The notes: generated by a model from the letters alone, not told the origin. A stretch of DNA of 64,000 nucleotides from Conus ventricosus (GCA_018398815.1 CM031610.1:37459643-37523642), one strand, 5' to 3'; shown: positions 21,540-32,947, counted from the first letter of the stretch. Translations and numbers: made by a program.

Positions 21540-22355
21540 CTGAAACTTACTTAAGAAATATACTTCGAAACATTTGTCTAAACTGAAAAAAGAAGAAGAA
21601 GAAAGATCACTAAAAAGAAATTGCCATCTAGCAATTGGCAGCTTCTTCAAAAGAAGAAAGAAAAAGATCTCAAGTAAACCTCTGCATAATACATTGCTCA
21701 AAATTGAGAGTTTCAGGCAAGGAAAAAAGCTGAATGCTGGGGCTAAATTTTGGCAAAAAACAAATTGTGGACCCAAGATTGACGAAGAAGTTGATTCACT
21801 CTCATTGGTGGTGGCGTTTCATGGCTGTGCGTTGTGCTGATATCATGTTGACCATGCTTTATCAGTGTTATGGGGGTGCTTCCGACTTGAATAAATTTTG
21901 CACAGCACTGTCGTGTCCTTGGAAGTTTTCAAGGTGATAACACTAACAGCAGAAGGTGAATGCATTACGCAGGGGCCGCCAACAGGCTCTTCCCACACTC
22001 CCCCTCCCCTCTCCTCCTTCCTCCAACCTTCTGTCCCTCAGATAGTTTTGTTTGGCAGAGAAGTGAGTCACTCTCATAGGTATTGTTGTCAGGGTGATTA
22101 GGGCTGTAAAGCATGTTGATAATTTACACTGTATCTATTGTCTTGTATGAACAGCCATTGTGACTCTGTTTAGAGCTGTATCAGTGTTAGGCAACTAAGC
22201 TTGTCAGCTTTGTAATCCGTCACATGGCTGATTGTGGTTGCTTATCTGGACAGTCAGGGCACTGGGTGTTTCAGCACTGTGTGCCAGCTGATAGCCTTAA
22301 GCACTGAAAAGTGACGGTCCATGTGATTAATGTAGCCTCCTTGCTTGTCTTATGT
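21008..22355. other. PDXK upstream of exon 1b, no gene
   Basis: It includes a (TG)n tract (21321-21370) and an (AC)n tract (21452-21539) some 80 bp apart that could pair as an inverted repeat. The rest is AT-rich and non-coding. Confidence 0.65.
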
Positions 22356-22389
22356 TATATAAGACAGAGGAGACTCTTTTGGTCAGTGG
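22356..22389 (+). promoter_or_regulatory. Candidate core promoter for PDXK exon 1b
   Basis: TATATAAG begins at 22356 and an initiator-type TCAGT begins at 22383, with its A (22385) 29 bp downstream of the TATA start, the textbook spacing. It lies on the coding strand 656 bp upstream of the exon 1b ATG. No transcript evidence is available. Confidence 0.4.
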
Positions 22390-23040
22390 GACTGGGAGTG
22401 TTATAGCTGGACAGTCATGATCAGAATTATTGTTGGTCAGTAACTTCTTGACCTGGGGGTGGGACTTCTGTTGGATGTCAGGAGAGGAAAATAAATCACA
22501 AAGTTTTTACTAGATCATGCAGTGAATGTCTTCCAGATGGGAAGATGTTATAATTTACAATTTCACTGTATGGAAACCTGATGGAATGTTTCAGAGTAAA
22601 GTGCTGAAGTAGTGTAGGTTTGAAAGTAGTTTTAACTTCAAAGCAGTGTTCAGAAGTATGGAGAAGTGTTGCTTTTAAGGGATACTGAACAGTGTTGATA
22701 GTTGGAAAGAAGTGTTTTTGTACTGGCAGTGTTCATTCAGAGCTTTGTAAGAAGTGCTTTATTCAGAACAAACAAACCAAACATGAACAGCAACAAGTGA
22801 ACAGTAAAAGATAAAGAAATAAACCCAACCACAGCAGAATATTGAAGTTGATAGTTTTCACACTTTTGGAAGTGTTTTTGCCAACTGAACAGTGTTTCAG
22901 GATATAGGGTAGTGTTATTTTAGTTGTAAGGCAGTCGCTTAGTGCTCATCTTATTCTGATAAAAAGAGACGTTCAGCCATACAAGTGACACTTACAAGAA
23001 GAGTGTACTACAAGTACTCCAAACAACTGTGTGTGCAAAC
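22385..23040 (+). other. Possible 5' UTR of PDXK exon 1b transcript
   Basis: If transcription starts at the TATA/Inr pair, this is a 656-nt leader. It repeats loose AGTGTT and GAAGTGTT words and contains several upstream ATGs, so an additional leader intron is possible. Confidence 0.3.
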
Positions 23041-23184
23041 ATGGAAGAGGCGGGTGTGTGTGATGTTGGCGGGATTGAGGATGATGAAGAGATGAACAAG
23101 GATGAAGACTGGCGTGTGCTGTCGATTCACAGTGGTGTTGTGTGGGGGCATGTGGGAAACCAGAGCTGCACGTTTCCCATGCAG
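23041..23184 (+). CDS. PDXK: Pyridoxal kinase, alternative first coding exon 1b
   Basis: This 48-codon exon starts at ATG 23041 and has an acidic leader (GIEDDEEMNKDED). It then encodes WRVLSIHSGVVWGHVGNQSC and TFPMQ before the donor ATGCAG|GTTTGT. It replaces the same protein segment as exon 1a, in the same phase (0). The family serine is kept, but its neighbours differ (IHSG against IQSS), as do Y to H and A to C further on. The joined protein is 324 residues, close to the roughly 312 of vertebrate PDXK. The exon sits 705 bp from exon 2 and has its own candidate TATA promoter, so separate promoters, not splicing choice, probably select the isoform. Confidence 0.85.
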
Positions 23185-23279
23185 GTTTGTGTTGGAAGAG
23201 TCAGGGATGGTTTTCTGTTAAAAAGGGGCAGACAGCACAGTGTATACCATTTGCTGTCTTAGCTTGGCCCATCTCTCTC

Positions 23280-23610
23280 TCTCCCTCCGGCTGTGTCTCC
23301 TTTGTCTGTGTGTCTGTTCCTCCCTCTTCCTTCACTCCCACCCTGTCTCTATCTCACTCTCTCTGTCTGTCTGTATCTCTGTTTCTTTATATATAATTGT
23401 GTCTCTGCCTCAGTCTGTCTTTCTCTCTCAGTCTCTGTTTCTCCCTTAATTCAAAATCTTCTTGTTTTGCTTTCAGGATCTTTCTTTTTTCTCTGTACTC
23501 ATCATTTATTCTTCTTCACACCCACACCCCCAATTCCCCCTTTTACTCACCTTTTCTGTCTCCCTTGTTCTTTTTTCTCCTTCTCTCTACGGTCCTTCCT
23601 TGCGGTGTGT

Positions 23611-23641
<31 letters not shown>

Positions 23642-23696
23642 CACGCATGTGTGTGCACACACATGTGTGTGTGTGTATGTGTGTGTGTGCGTGCGT

Positions 23697-23740
<44 letters not shown>

Positions 23741-23750
23741 ACCCGTGTGT
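23280..23750. repeat. CT-rich and (TG)n tract in PDXK intron 1b
   Basis: Pyrimidine-rich DNA to about 23600, followed by TG/CG-alternating repeats to 23750. The three overlapping long frames here are artefacts. Confidence 0.85.
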
Positions 23751-23889
23751 GTGCAACATTCAGTTGCTATTGATATTAATTATTATATTTTGATAAGTAT
23801 GTCCATGAGTGATCTGAAACATACATACTATAGGACACTTCAGTCATTGTTGATTTATTTTTTATTTATGTGAAGCACATCTGTTGCAG

Positions 23890-23944
23890 GTACTAGGCTT
23901 TGATGTCAGCACAATTAACTCGGTCCAGTTTTCTAACCACACAG
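23890..23944 (+). CDS. PDXK: Pyridoxal kinase exon 2
   Basis: Acceptor CTGTTGCAG|GTACTA and donor ACACAG|GTAAGG bound 55 nt encoding VLGFDVSTINSVQFSNHT plus one base (phase 1 exit). N-SVQFSNHTG is the signature pyridoxal-binding strand and loop of the family, with the conserved threonine. It accepts either first exon in phase 0. Confidence 0.93.
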
Positions 23945-24116
23945 GTAAGGGGTACCTGAACTTAATTTATTAAATGTTTACTAAGAACTTTATTGCACTG
24001 GATGTCTTTTACTGTGTACACCAGTAAAATAGTTAGTTGGTCACAAATGCAGTACTCTAATAACTTGTCTAGGTGGCATGCCTACATTTGATCTCTCTTT
24101 CTGTATTACTTACTTC

Positions 24117-24117
<1 letters not shown>

Positions 24118-24152
<35 letters not shown>
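24118..24152. repeat. (TG)n in PDXK intron 2
   Basis: A short uninterrupted TG run followed by GACAGACAGACAGATAC. Confidence 0.9.
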
Positions 24153-24600
24153 TGTGTGTATGAAAGAGTGAGAGAGACAGACAGACAGATACAAAGACAC
24201 AAAGAGGCAGAGAGACAGAGCAAGTGTATGATTTATTGCACATATACACATACCTTAATTCTGTTTAGTTACTTGGCTTGACTGTAAGATGAATTGATTT
24301 GAATGCTGTTACTGTGACACTGTTGCTCCTGTATTTGAATTAAATGTGCTGAAACCAAATTATCATGCAAACTACATATATATATGTGGTTTTCTTCCCC
24401 TCTTTCTTTTCATGGAAGTGAATGGACATGCATTGCACTTATCAAGCCATGGAATGCTGCACAAAAGAATTTGCATGTCGCCATTTTGAAACATGAAATG
24501 GGTATTACTGTGTATTAGCCACAGTTCATTTGCCTGCATTTAATATCAGCATTATTTTCTTTATATATACAAACAGTGTTTTGTGACCCTGCAATTTCAA

Positions 24601-24622
24601 CCCCCCCCCCCCCCCCCCCCCA
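24601..24622. repeat. Poly-C tract in PDXK intron 2
   Basis: More than 20 consecutive C bases. Confidence 0.9.
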
Positions 24623-24801
24623 AATATTTTTAACAATCACAACAAAAAGATATCATTTTATGTGAAAAATGCATGAAAGTGATAGTATAGAGTAGAATTA
24701 ATTTGTAAATGTCAGAGCTCACATAGTGCACTGCGTGGTATTCTTTTTAAAAAAACAACAACTTGATCTTATTGTATGTATGTTTGATGGGGTGCTTTCA
24801 G

Positions 24802-24906
24802 GGTATGGGAATTGGAAAGGACAGGTGTTGAACGACCAGGACGTGGGCGACTTGTTTGAAGGCCTGCGCATCAACAACCTGCTACAGTTTTCCCACCTGC
24901 TGACAG
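24802..24906 (+). CDS. PDXK: Pyridoxal kinase exon 3
   Basis: Acceptor GCTTTCAG|GGTATG and donor GACAG|GTGAAG bound 105 nt that complete G and encode YGNWKGQVLNDQDVGDLFEG, then LRINNLLQFSHLLT. The segment corresponds to the family's GY--WKGQVL and L--GL--N lid region. Entry and exit are both phase 1. A long TG run starts 18 nt after the exon end (from 24925). Confidence 0.93.
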
Positions 24907-24921
24907 GTGAAGGAGAGAAAG

Positions 24922-24924
<3 letters not shown>

Positions 24925-24990
<66 letters not shown>
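24925..24990. repeat. (TG)n adjacent to the exon 3 donor
   Basis: About 33 TG units beginning 18 nt into intron 3. UG-rich RNA this close to a 5' splice site can recruit UG-binding splicing factors (family knowledge); an effect here is untested. Confidence 0.95.
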
Positions 24991-24991
<1 letters not shown>

Positions 24992-25806
24992 ATACATTGC
25001 CTACGCCTATGCCCATGGAAAAGAAAAAAGAATTTCATTGCTCTGGTTTCAATAGAAAGGGTTCAATTATTTAAGCACATGTATTGTTCTGCCTCTTGGT
25101 TGAAACAGCTCTCTCCATCATTATTGTTCCTCATGACAAATAACACACAACCCTCTGCTTTTTTTTTTTTTAATAAACATATGAAGGCTTTGGCCCTTTG
25201 TTCGTCATTCACCTGGCATGATTAGCTTTTTTTGTGTGTGTCCATAAATGAGAAAAGCATTTTTTTTTAATTGTTTGTTATTGTTGGCAGGATAAATAAT
25301 TACCCATGTTTGTCTGTGTAGTACCTGCACCACTTGCCTGTCCAGCTACTGAGCAAGAATGGTGTTGGTTATTATTGAATGCTCTATGGTTTTTGATACA
25401 TGCTTGACAAACCTAGCGAGTATAACAACATTTCATCTGTGGCAGTTATTTCCCATTCATTGTTTCCACCTGTGTTAAAGGTGATGTCATATTTTTGCCC
25501 ATCTGTTGCTCTTCGTCTGTCAAACAGTCTTTCAGTCGCTTTCTCCCATTGTCTGCCTCCGTCTCCTTCTTCCACTTTTTCACAAAAAGTCTCTCCTTTC
25601 TGTCTCTCCATGTCCCTTCGCTGTCTTTGTGTGCATATGTGCATACGTGCATGCATGCGTATGGGTACGTTTGGGCCTTTTATATTCCAACTGTCTTTAT
25701 GGTATCTATGACAGTGTGCCTTGCTGACAATAAGTATTTTTTAGTCTTTAGCTTATGGCTGTTGGAAGCGTACCCCCTAATGTTGTTATTTCACTATCTT
25801 TGTTAG

Positions 25807-25890
25807 GTTACATTGGCAAGGTATCTTTCCTGGAGAAGGTGGCTGAGGCCGTTGCAGAGATGAAAAAGACCAACCCGGATCTGATGTTTG
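25807..25890 (+). CDS. PDXK: Pyridoxal kinase exon 4
   Basis: Acceptor TTTGTTAG|GTTACA and donor TGTTTG|GTGAGA bound 84 nt encoding (G)YIGKVSFLEKVAEAVAEMKK and TNPDLMF plus one base. It matches the family's GY---SFL helix preceding the ATP-site strand. Phase 1 in and out. Confidence 0.92.
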
Positions 25891-26497
25891 GTGAGAAGAA
25901 CAAATTATGTGTAAACATAGAAGAACTGGCAACTGATTCTGTATAATTTCTGCTTGGCTGTGAACATCTCAAGAATGCCATTTTTTTTTCTTACTATAGG
26001 TACATTTCATTTGATTGTACACATCTGGAATTTTTTTAAGGAAATATATTTCATCTAATGTATGAAGCACACTCAATCTGCCTGTTTCATTTGTTTGTAC
26101 CCGTGTGTGTGTTTATGTCTGTGTGTGTCCATGTCCAGAACAGTCTGTTTTTGTTATAGGTCACTCAAATCCACAGATTTATTCTAATCATCTCCAACAC
26201 TGCAAATTTGGCATGATGACTAGTGTGCGTATGTGTGTGTGTGTGAGGACATGTGTCATATAGGAATTGAATTGCTCTTGGTTATTGCTAATTAGGAATC
26301 TTTTTTGTTTGTTTTAAATTTGGAATAGCTAACTCATAGAAGATTAGGTGCAATAATTATAGAAAATGTTGAAAGGTATTTGAGATCCAGCTGAAATGCA
26401 TAAGAACATGAATGGATTTATCGATTCTGTGATCAAACATTAAAACTTGTTTAAGTTGTTGCGTTCAATTCAGAGCTTTGTTTGTTGTTTGTTTCAG

Positions 26498-26532
26498 TGT
26501 GTGATCCAGTGATGGGAGACAACGGCAGATTT
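26498..26532 (+). CDS. PDXK: Pyridoxal kinase exon 5
   Basis: A 35-nt micro-exon between GTTTCAG|TGTGTG and AGATTT|GTGAGT, encoding (V)CDPVMGDNGRF. CDPV-GD is the conserved motif that binds metal and ATP phosphates in ribokinase-fold B6 kinases. The following loop is shorter than in vertebrates. It exits in phase 0. Confidence 0.92.
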
Positions 26533-27768
26533 GTGAGTGGGTTAAAAAACATTGTTTAAAAAAAAGTGTAATTAAATCGACTTCATTCTTTCCTTGGCCT
26601 TAATTTTTTTTTGTTACGTGTATGTTCGCGAGTCTGAGTCTGTTCTGTTGAATCAAATTAGAGTCCAGTGGAGATCAGTTTACTGTGAGGTAGTCCCCAA
26701 GAGAAGACACTGCCCTGCTACTGAGTGGCTTTAGCAGTGTTCAGTGGTCCCTGTTCTGATCCAAGATATGCAGGACGTTGCCTACCAAACCTGCTGCAGG
26801 CAATAAATTCCTGGTGACAGAGCCTGCATAGCTTGAGAGAGCATGTCCTTTCAGAGACAGATCACCAACATGTCTGTCCAAGAACTTGCCCCATGAACCT
26901 GCCAGCGACTGCTTTTTTTTTGTTTTTTTGTTTTTGTTTTTGTTTTTGTCGTATACAGTCAGATAAACAGTGAATCAGTTCACTGTGATTTCTGTCTTAG
27001 TGAATAAAAGAAAAAATGAGGACCTGATGAGATTATTTGGGGAAATAACACTAAGTTCATGCTGCTGAAAACATCCATTATACTACTGAAATAGAGGTTG
27101 TAATGTTTAGGGGTACTTTGAGGCTTAGACAGGTCTGTCATGGGGAGTGTTGCTTGACAAATGTGGTGGTTCCTTCATGAGGGGGATGCACACTCTCACC
27201 GTCTCTGAGACCAAGCAATTGTTATTGTCAGTAAGGTGATTGGAACAGGCACCACGGAACACCACCGACGTTGACTCGGCAGCAGTGCAGTGTCAACTCT
27301 GGTACATTGCCTCATGCCGACTTGACATTGACTGCACTCTTGGATTTCCTGTGCTGGGGCAGCAGAGGATGGATGTGGACTGGGAGCCAGAATGAGCAGC
27401 TCTGGGGCTATGCCACTGAAGGGGCATGGAAGATTAGATGGAAAAGCAAACAAAAAACAGATCACATCAGAAAAAAACCCAGTCTTTGTTAGTGTGGTTG
27501 GTGGTAACACTAATAGTCAGGCATGTCAGTGTGGTTAATGATAACACTAACAGTCACGTATGCCAATGTGTTTGATACTAACTAAACCTAACAGTGTATG
27601 TTTTTCAATTGACATTTACGTACGACTGTGTGTTTGATAGAACACTAAGGGTCATTTGTATACACGTGTGTTAGTGTGTTTGATCGTAACAGTCATGATG
27701 TATGTCAGTGTGTGTGTGGTGGTATGGGTGTTTTCAGTGGTAACAGTGGTGTCAGGGTTTGCTTTCAG
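26533..27768. other. PDXK intron 5
   Basis: No coding sequence. Around 26700-26900 it holds a sequence partly repeated at 40880-40935 in intron 9 (GTTCA-TGGT-CCTGTTCTGAT...TATGCAG), suggesting an unclassified dispersed repeat. The frames at 27196-27510 show no domain. Confidence 0.5.
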
Positions 27769-27854
27769 TATGTCCCTGTGGAACTGGTGCCGGTGTACCG
27801 AGACAAGATCATCACTCAGGCCAACATCGTCACACCCAACCAGTTTGAACTGGA
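27769..27854 (+). CDS. PDXK: Pyridoxal kinase exon 6
   Basis: Acceptor GCTTTCAG|TATGTC and donor CTGGA|GTGAGT bound 86 nt encoding [20 protein letters not shown] and VTPNQFEL plus two bases. YVP---LPVY contacts nucleotide in the family, and TPNQFE is its second signature. It exits in phase 2; the next base comes from exon 7 and gives E. Confidence 0.93.
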
Positions 27855-28520
27855 GTGAGTAGCTTAGTGAGACAGCTTCTCGTTTCATTTTCTTTTCATC
27901 GATTGCATTTTTGAAATCCTTTTTTTTAATGCTTATTTGTGTATTGTTTCCAAGTTTCTTTTTAATCAATTTAAGAGTTACCAGTGTTTGTGCAACAGTG
28001 ACAAAAAAAAACTAAAAAGAAAACTATAAAGGTGAAATTTGAGTTGATCTGTATGAAACAATTTTTGTTCACTTGGATTGAATTAAGATGGAGTTGTTAG
28101 CCAGTGTATGAGGTAAATTGAGTTACATGATTTTTTCCATCCATATAAATGTGCTGGAAGGATTATAATGTTGCAACATTTCTAATGTTGTTGGGTTTTT
28201 TTTCCCTGTTTGATTGTGTTTAGTACACAACATGCACAAATAAACAAAATTAAAGAAGAAACTTTTACAAGAAGGGTACAAAATACAGTGGTGAATATAT
28301 GTATATATACAGCATAAAAATCATATGTGTGTGAATTTTTTTTTCAATGCTGGCTAGATAGCAATAAGCATGTTCATAATGAGGTGCTTTGTTTGAAGTA
28401 CCAGAGTAGCCTCCTCTCTGGACTCATTCAACAGTATTCTGTTCTTAAAACCAGCATTCTCTTTTTAGTGTGCGCTTAATTAGATATTTGATCACCAAGT
28501 CTGTTCCAGCAGAGGGTGGG

Positions 28521-28576
<56 letters not shown>

Positions 28577-29179
28577 CATCAGTATCCAATTTCTCAGAAA
28601 AGCAAATATTGAGAAAGAAATTGTGGTTGCCAATAGATGTAGATGAAAAGCCTTTTTTTGTTGTTGAAAAAATCATTCTCCACATGAATTACTTTGTGCT
28701 GAAAGTAGTGGTAGGTAGAAAGGAATAGAAATGTCGGTTTTGAATAGAAAAAAAACAAACTGTGATGTTTGTGTGTGCGGGTGTGAACCTTCCTGAACCA
28801 GAGTGCTCCTCTTACATGCCAAAGGTGTGAAACAATGAAAATGAGTGACAAACAGAACTAATTTGATGTCTGTGTGTATGTGTGTAAACCGCAACCTCCT
28901 TTCCTCCGCTCCCAGGGTAGGACATTTTTATTTTATTTATTATTTTTTTAAGCTGCCCAGGCGCCAGATGGACAAAGTTTTGACCTATCTGAAGGCAAAA
29001 TCACCTGCCCATCAATCGTTGATGATTTTAAACACTGTTACTGTACTAAATGACAAATTCATTTTTTTGTCTGCCTGTCACTAGTGTCAGCTAGGAGCCA
29101 AACCTAGACAACTTGTTAGCTCTGTTCTGATTGGCTAATACCTTCTTATTCAACCAGTAACCTGGCAGGATACGTAATG
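27855..29179. other. PDXK intron 6, left part
   Basis: AT-rich intron DNA with a (TG)n tract at 28524-28574. No coding sequence or classified element is recognised. Confidence 0.6.
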
Positions 29180-29199
29180 ATGTTGATGTCATAAACAGT

Positions 29200-31207
29200 T
29201 CAGTTCAGTGGTTTATTTAATGTCTTTTCATCGCCAGATGATATTAGACACTTTTATAAAAAAAATCTAAATAATAATAAAACACACACACACACACACA
29301 CACACCTCCACACTTAACGTATCACCCACATTAGTACTTTCAAACCCACATCTGATGTATGCATATTGACATGAGTGAAATACCCTAGCGGTACACAAAA
29401 TTGTTGATCTTCATAAAAATTTTGCAACCTGTGACTGCGAAATAACCATGGCAATTTCAGCAACATATGAACCATATAAGACAGTATTAACATTTTCAAA
29501 GTTATTCATCTGAATACCTTTCTCCTCATAGAGTGGGGTCAACACTGAGCATTCAAACAAAAGATGATGCACAGAAATGTTTTCTCTGCATACATAAGAA
29601 ATACCATGAGAATATTTAGTGTTCCAAGTATTCAGCCTACATTTATGAATTAATCTAACAATGTGCCTTGGGCACGACGGTAAAGCAGCCATTTTTTGAC
29701 TAGAATTCTGCTTATGCATACATTTTTCCATAATTTGGATCAATTCACAAGAGGATAGATCTAAGGGATTGTTTAGTAAATTTTCCGTCTTTCTGTTTGC
29801 TCCTTCTTTTGCAAGACTGTCTGCTATTTCATTCCACTTTATACCACAGTGAGATGGGACCCAACAAAAATCTATTCTTATGCCTAGTGTAATGAAACAA
29901 CGCAGTAGATGTTTATTTTCAAAAAGCAAATCTTTTCTAGCTTTGCAGTCCCAACGCTCTGGTGACTGTAAAACAGATTTGGAATCAACACAAAGTAAAA
30001 TTTGATAGAAAGCAATTGATGTATCATATATGTAAGTCAAAGCCTTCAGTATTGCATATAATTCTGAGGTATAGATTGAAAACCCCTTTCCTACATAATA
30101 TGATTTCCTGACATTTAAGGTTGGTATTATAAAGCCTGAACCACTGTCAGAGGATTCCATTACCGACCCATCTGTAAACACTTTTAAATGATTTGGATAG
30201 CTGTTTTCTAAATGTTCACGAACTTCAGTTGTTAAAATATGTACATTATCACTTTTCTTTAACAAAGTATATTTGTAATCAAAAGAAGCATTTAGGTGCT
30301 CCCAAGGAGGCATTGGAGGCACTGCAGGAAATTCTGGTATAGCTGTAATACCAATATTACAATGTGACATAAAGTCAGATGTGTAGTTTCTAATTGGTTG
30401 AATGTAAGATGTGTTTTTAGACCTCTTAGGAAAATCTTTACTGGAATCAATCAGTATTTCTTCAGTTAACTGAATTTTCAACAGAAAGACTTCCGACAAT
30501 ATATTTGAATACATCCAATATTCGCTTCTCATTTAGAGGTAATATATTTGTTTCTTTATAACATCTATGAGTGTTTGTGTGCACTGGGACTCCCAGAGCT
30601 AATTTCATGGCCTTACTATCCAAGCTTTGCAATCTCTTTAAAAGATAATTAGGCGCAGAGAAATACACTTCCTGCCGATAAGTCAATTTCGATCGGACTA
30701 AAGAGATGTATAGATGTAAAAGGGTATGACAGTCCTGACCTCATGGTTGATAACATATAATTTTAAGAATGTTTAATCTTTTTCTTGTTTTATCAATTAA
30801 GTTTTCAATATGTGTTTTCCAGTTCAGCTTAGGAGTTAGAAATACCCCCAGGAACTTAACTTTTTGTTTATATTCCAGAATCTGACCATCTAGCAAAAGC
30901 GAGGGTGGAGTTTTTGGGTTCTCATCATTGTTAAGCAACATAAGACATGTTTTTTCTCCAGATAGTTCTATTCCGTTGTTCTTCATATATGAAGATAATT
31001 TATCCAATTCCTTTTGGTACATCTTCCGTACAAAATCTATTGTTCTTTTACTGGAATGCTTCCAAATAGCAATATCATCTGCATATTGAACTACATGCAT
31101 TGCTTTTGACATAGATTTGGGAAGATCATGGATTAGGATTGTGAACAACATGGGAGCAATAACTGATCCCTGAGGAATACCCATATCTACATTCCTAAAG
31201 GATGAAT
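29200..31207 (-). mobile_element. 5'-truncated LINE with RT and RNase H, 20-bp TSD
   Basis: A 2.0-kb antisense insertion in PDXK intron 6, bounded by identical 20-bp copies of ATGTTGATGTCATAAACAGT (29180-29199 and 31208-31227). The 5' end is cut inside the RT domain; the 3' end, on the left, closes with a short CTGAACTGAACTG tail and not with poly-A. Presence of RNase H after RT points to the I group of LINEs (I, Ingi, Vingi or similar). The exact target duplication suggests a fairly recent event. Confidence 0.93.
29411..31207 (-). pseudogene. LINE ORF2 3' part: RT fragment plus RNase H
   Basis: Starting just upstream of GIPQGSVIAPMLFTILIHDL (RT motif before the active site), the - strand shows YADDIAIW, the catalytic RT aspartates, and KVKFLGVFLTPKLNW. 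The reading frame is then stopped by one TGA at 30741-30743, after which the same frame continues to about 30490. A one-base shift there leads into the last 373-codon frame. That frame carries a full RNase H triad context: VFTDGSVMESSDSG, YTSELYAILKAL, LLCVDSKSVLQS and NEIADSLAKEGA, and ends with a His/Cys-containing tail at 29411. Two lesions and the missing 5' half make it inactive. Confidence 0.9.
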
Positions 31208-31227
31208 ATGTTGATGTCATAAACAGT

Positions 31228-31490
31228 AACCTAAAATGGTCGTTTCACGAAGCGAAATCTAAGGCTGTCACAATGATTGTCCAGCAAAGGCAAAATAATG
31301 CAGAACTTTATTTCCACACAGTAGATCATTTAAAAGGAAAATAGTGACCTTGCCTGGCAGGAAGGTTGCAACATTCACCTAGTGCCCAACACAGTGATCG
31401 CCTGCCCTTTGCAGATGGGCAGCTGTTAACTGTCCTTCCATGCCGCCCTTCCCTCATTTCGACAACTGTAATATGTGGATCAGAACCAGG
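31228..31490. other. PDXK intron 6, unclassified
   Basis: Non-coding; no recognised element. Confidence 0.5.
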
Positions 31491-31665
31491 GGGCCCATAG
31501 TCAAATGGTTACACTGTTTGCCTGCTGACTGTCATTGTTCAAACATGTGGGGTCAGAGGTGGGTTTTTTCTTCTTCACAACAACCTTCCCTGTCCACCCA
31601 GCGGTAAATGGGTACCTGATTCAGTTCAGGAAAAGTTGCAGGCAGCGGAAGGGGAGGGGAGGGAT
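31491..31665 (+). mobile_element. tRNA-derived SINE
   Basis: A box-like TAGTCAAATGG (31498-31508) and B box-like TGTTCAAACA (31536-31545) lie at pol III promoter spacing. They are followed by a body with CCAGCGGTAAATGGGTACCT, a block of the kind seen in invertebrate SINEs. No target duplication was fixed. It lies 150 bp before exon 7. Confidence 0.6.
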
Positions 31666-31816
31666 GGACTCCGCCTTCCATCATGCACTCACGTAGACAT
31701 GGTGCACCCCTGACAGTTCACTGCCCCTGCATGACTATGGGGAACTTTTTTTTTGTTTTTGTTTTTTTGATGAGAACTATAATTCAGCAACACCTGTGGC
31801 CTCGTCTTTCTGGCAG

Positions 31817-31965
31817 ACAGCTGGCGGGCATGAAGGTGAGCAGTGAGGCGGAGGCGTTTGCCGCCATTGACACACTGCACAGCAAGGGCATCCCCACCGT
31901 GGTCCTCAGCAGTAGTAACCTGGGCTCCAATGGCGTTCTGCTCTGCCTGGCCAGCTCCGCTCTCA
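31817..31965 (+). CDS. PDXK: Pyridoxal kinase exon 7
   Basis: Acceptor TCTGGCAG|ACAGCT and donor GCTCTCA|GTATGT bound 149 nt. The first base completes E; the exon then encodes QLAGMKVSSEAEAFAAIDTL, HSKGIPTVVLSSSNLGSN and GVLLCLASSAL plus one base. L-G-K--S--EA--A-D-LH--G--TVV-SS is the family's nucleotide-site helix and strand, with the T/S residues that order monovalent cation and ATP. A TG run starts within 15 nt of the donor. Confidence 0.93.
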
Positions 31966-31966
31966 G

Positions 31967-31974
<8 letters not shown>

Positions 31975-32016
<42 letters not shown>

Positions 32017-32035
32017 GCGTGCGTGCGTGTGTGTA
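31975..32035. repeat. (TG)n adjacent to the exon 7 donor
   Basis: TG repeat with a CG-containing tail, beginning about 10 nt into intron 7. Confidence 0.95.
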
Positions 32036-32393
32036 GTGCATATGGGCACATCTGTTTTTGTTCTTTTGTTTCAGATCTTTTCTTTTAACATTTCATTAGA
32101 TGCACAACCCTCCACCCCCCATCCCCCTAAATGTGTGCGAGTATTTGAGTATGTTTCAGTAGGTATGTGAATGTATGTTATGTAGAAATTGATGCTAATG
32201 TGAATGTTGCTGCTTATCATCATGACTTGACTCCAAAGCATTTTCTGATGGGTAGGTTTACTGTATGAATAAAATGAACGGATACATCAGCATCAGTAAG
32301 AAAAACAAGTAGAAATGAATGCCAGATGGGGGTTTTAATCAGTTTTTGCACAGTGCCACACATCTGAAAAAAATTCACTCTTCACTTTCGGTT

Positions 32394-32394
32394 G

Positions 32395-32442
<48 letters not shown>

Positions 32443-32447
32443 GTGTG
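32394..32447. repeat. (TG)n in PDXK intron 7
   Basis: A 50-bp TG run; the remaining intron 7 DNA (to 32828) is non-coding. Confidence 0.95.
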
Positions 32448-32828
32448 GTGCTCTGTCACAAATGGCTACATGGATCCCCTATCTATACGTGTCGGTGGGA
32501 ACGTTTGCAGTTGTCCGCTTCTAAATCGTTACAGAGACACACACTATATTGTTTTTCTGATGTTTCCTTTTGCACTGAAGAAGCTGGCAATCCAAAGATG
32601 TCCTTGAGCTAGCAGACAGAAGTGATAGTGCCTTGTCATAATGATACCACTTGTTGAATCACTGGGCATTGAAAGAAATCTGTTTAGATGAAAACCCTTT
32701 GACTGCAGTTAATCTCTGAGTCTGACTTCAGTGATATGTAGCCTGTAGTCAGTGTGGGCACAGTGGCATGAGAGACGATGACAGAAGTGGGGACTTACCA
32801 ATAACTGAATAATAATTGTTCTTTTTAG

Positions 32829-32947
32829 ATGGTACGAAACGGCGCTACCGATTGGAGATCCCTTGGCTGAAGGCGACGTTTGTGGGCACAGGCGATTTGT
32901 TTGCAGCCTGTCTGTTGGGATGGATGCACAGAGATGAAGATTTAAAG
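32829..32947 (+). CDS. PDXK: Pyridoxal kinase exon 8
   Basis: Acceptor CTTTTTAG|ATGGTA and donor TTAAAG|GTAATG bound 119 nt encoding (N)GTKRRYRLEIPWLKATFVGT then GDLFAACLLGWMHRDEDLK. The GTGD motif holds the catalytic aspartate and oxyanion hole of the ribokinase fold. It exits in phase 0. Confidence 0.95.
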
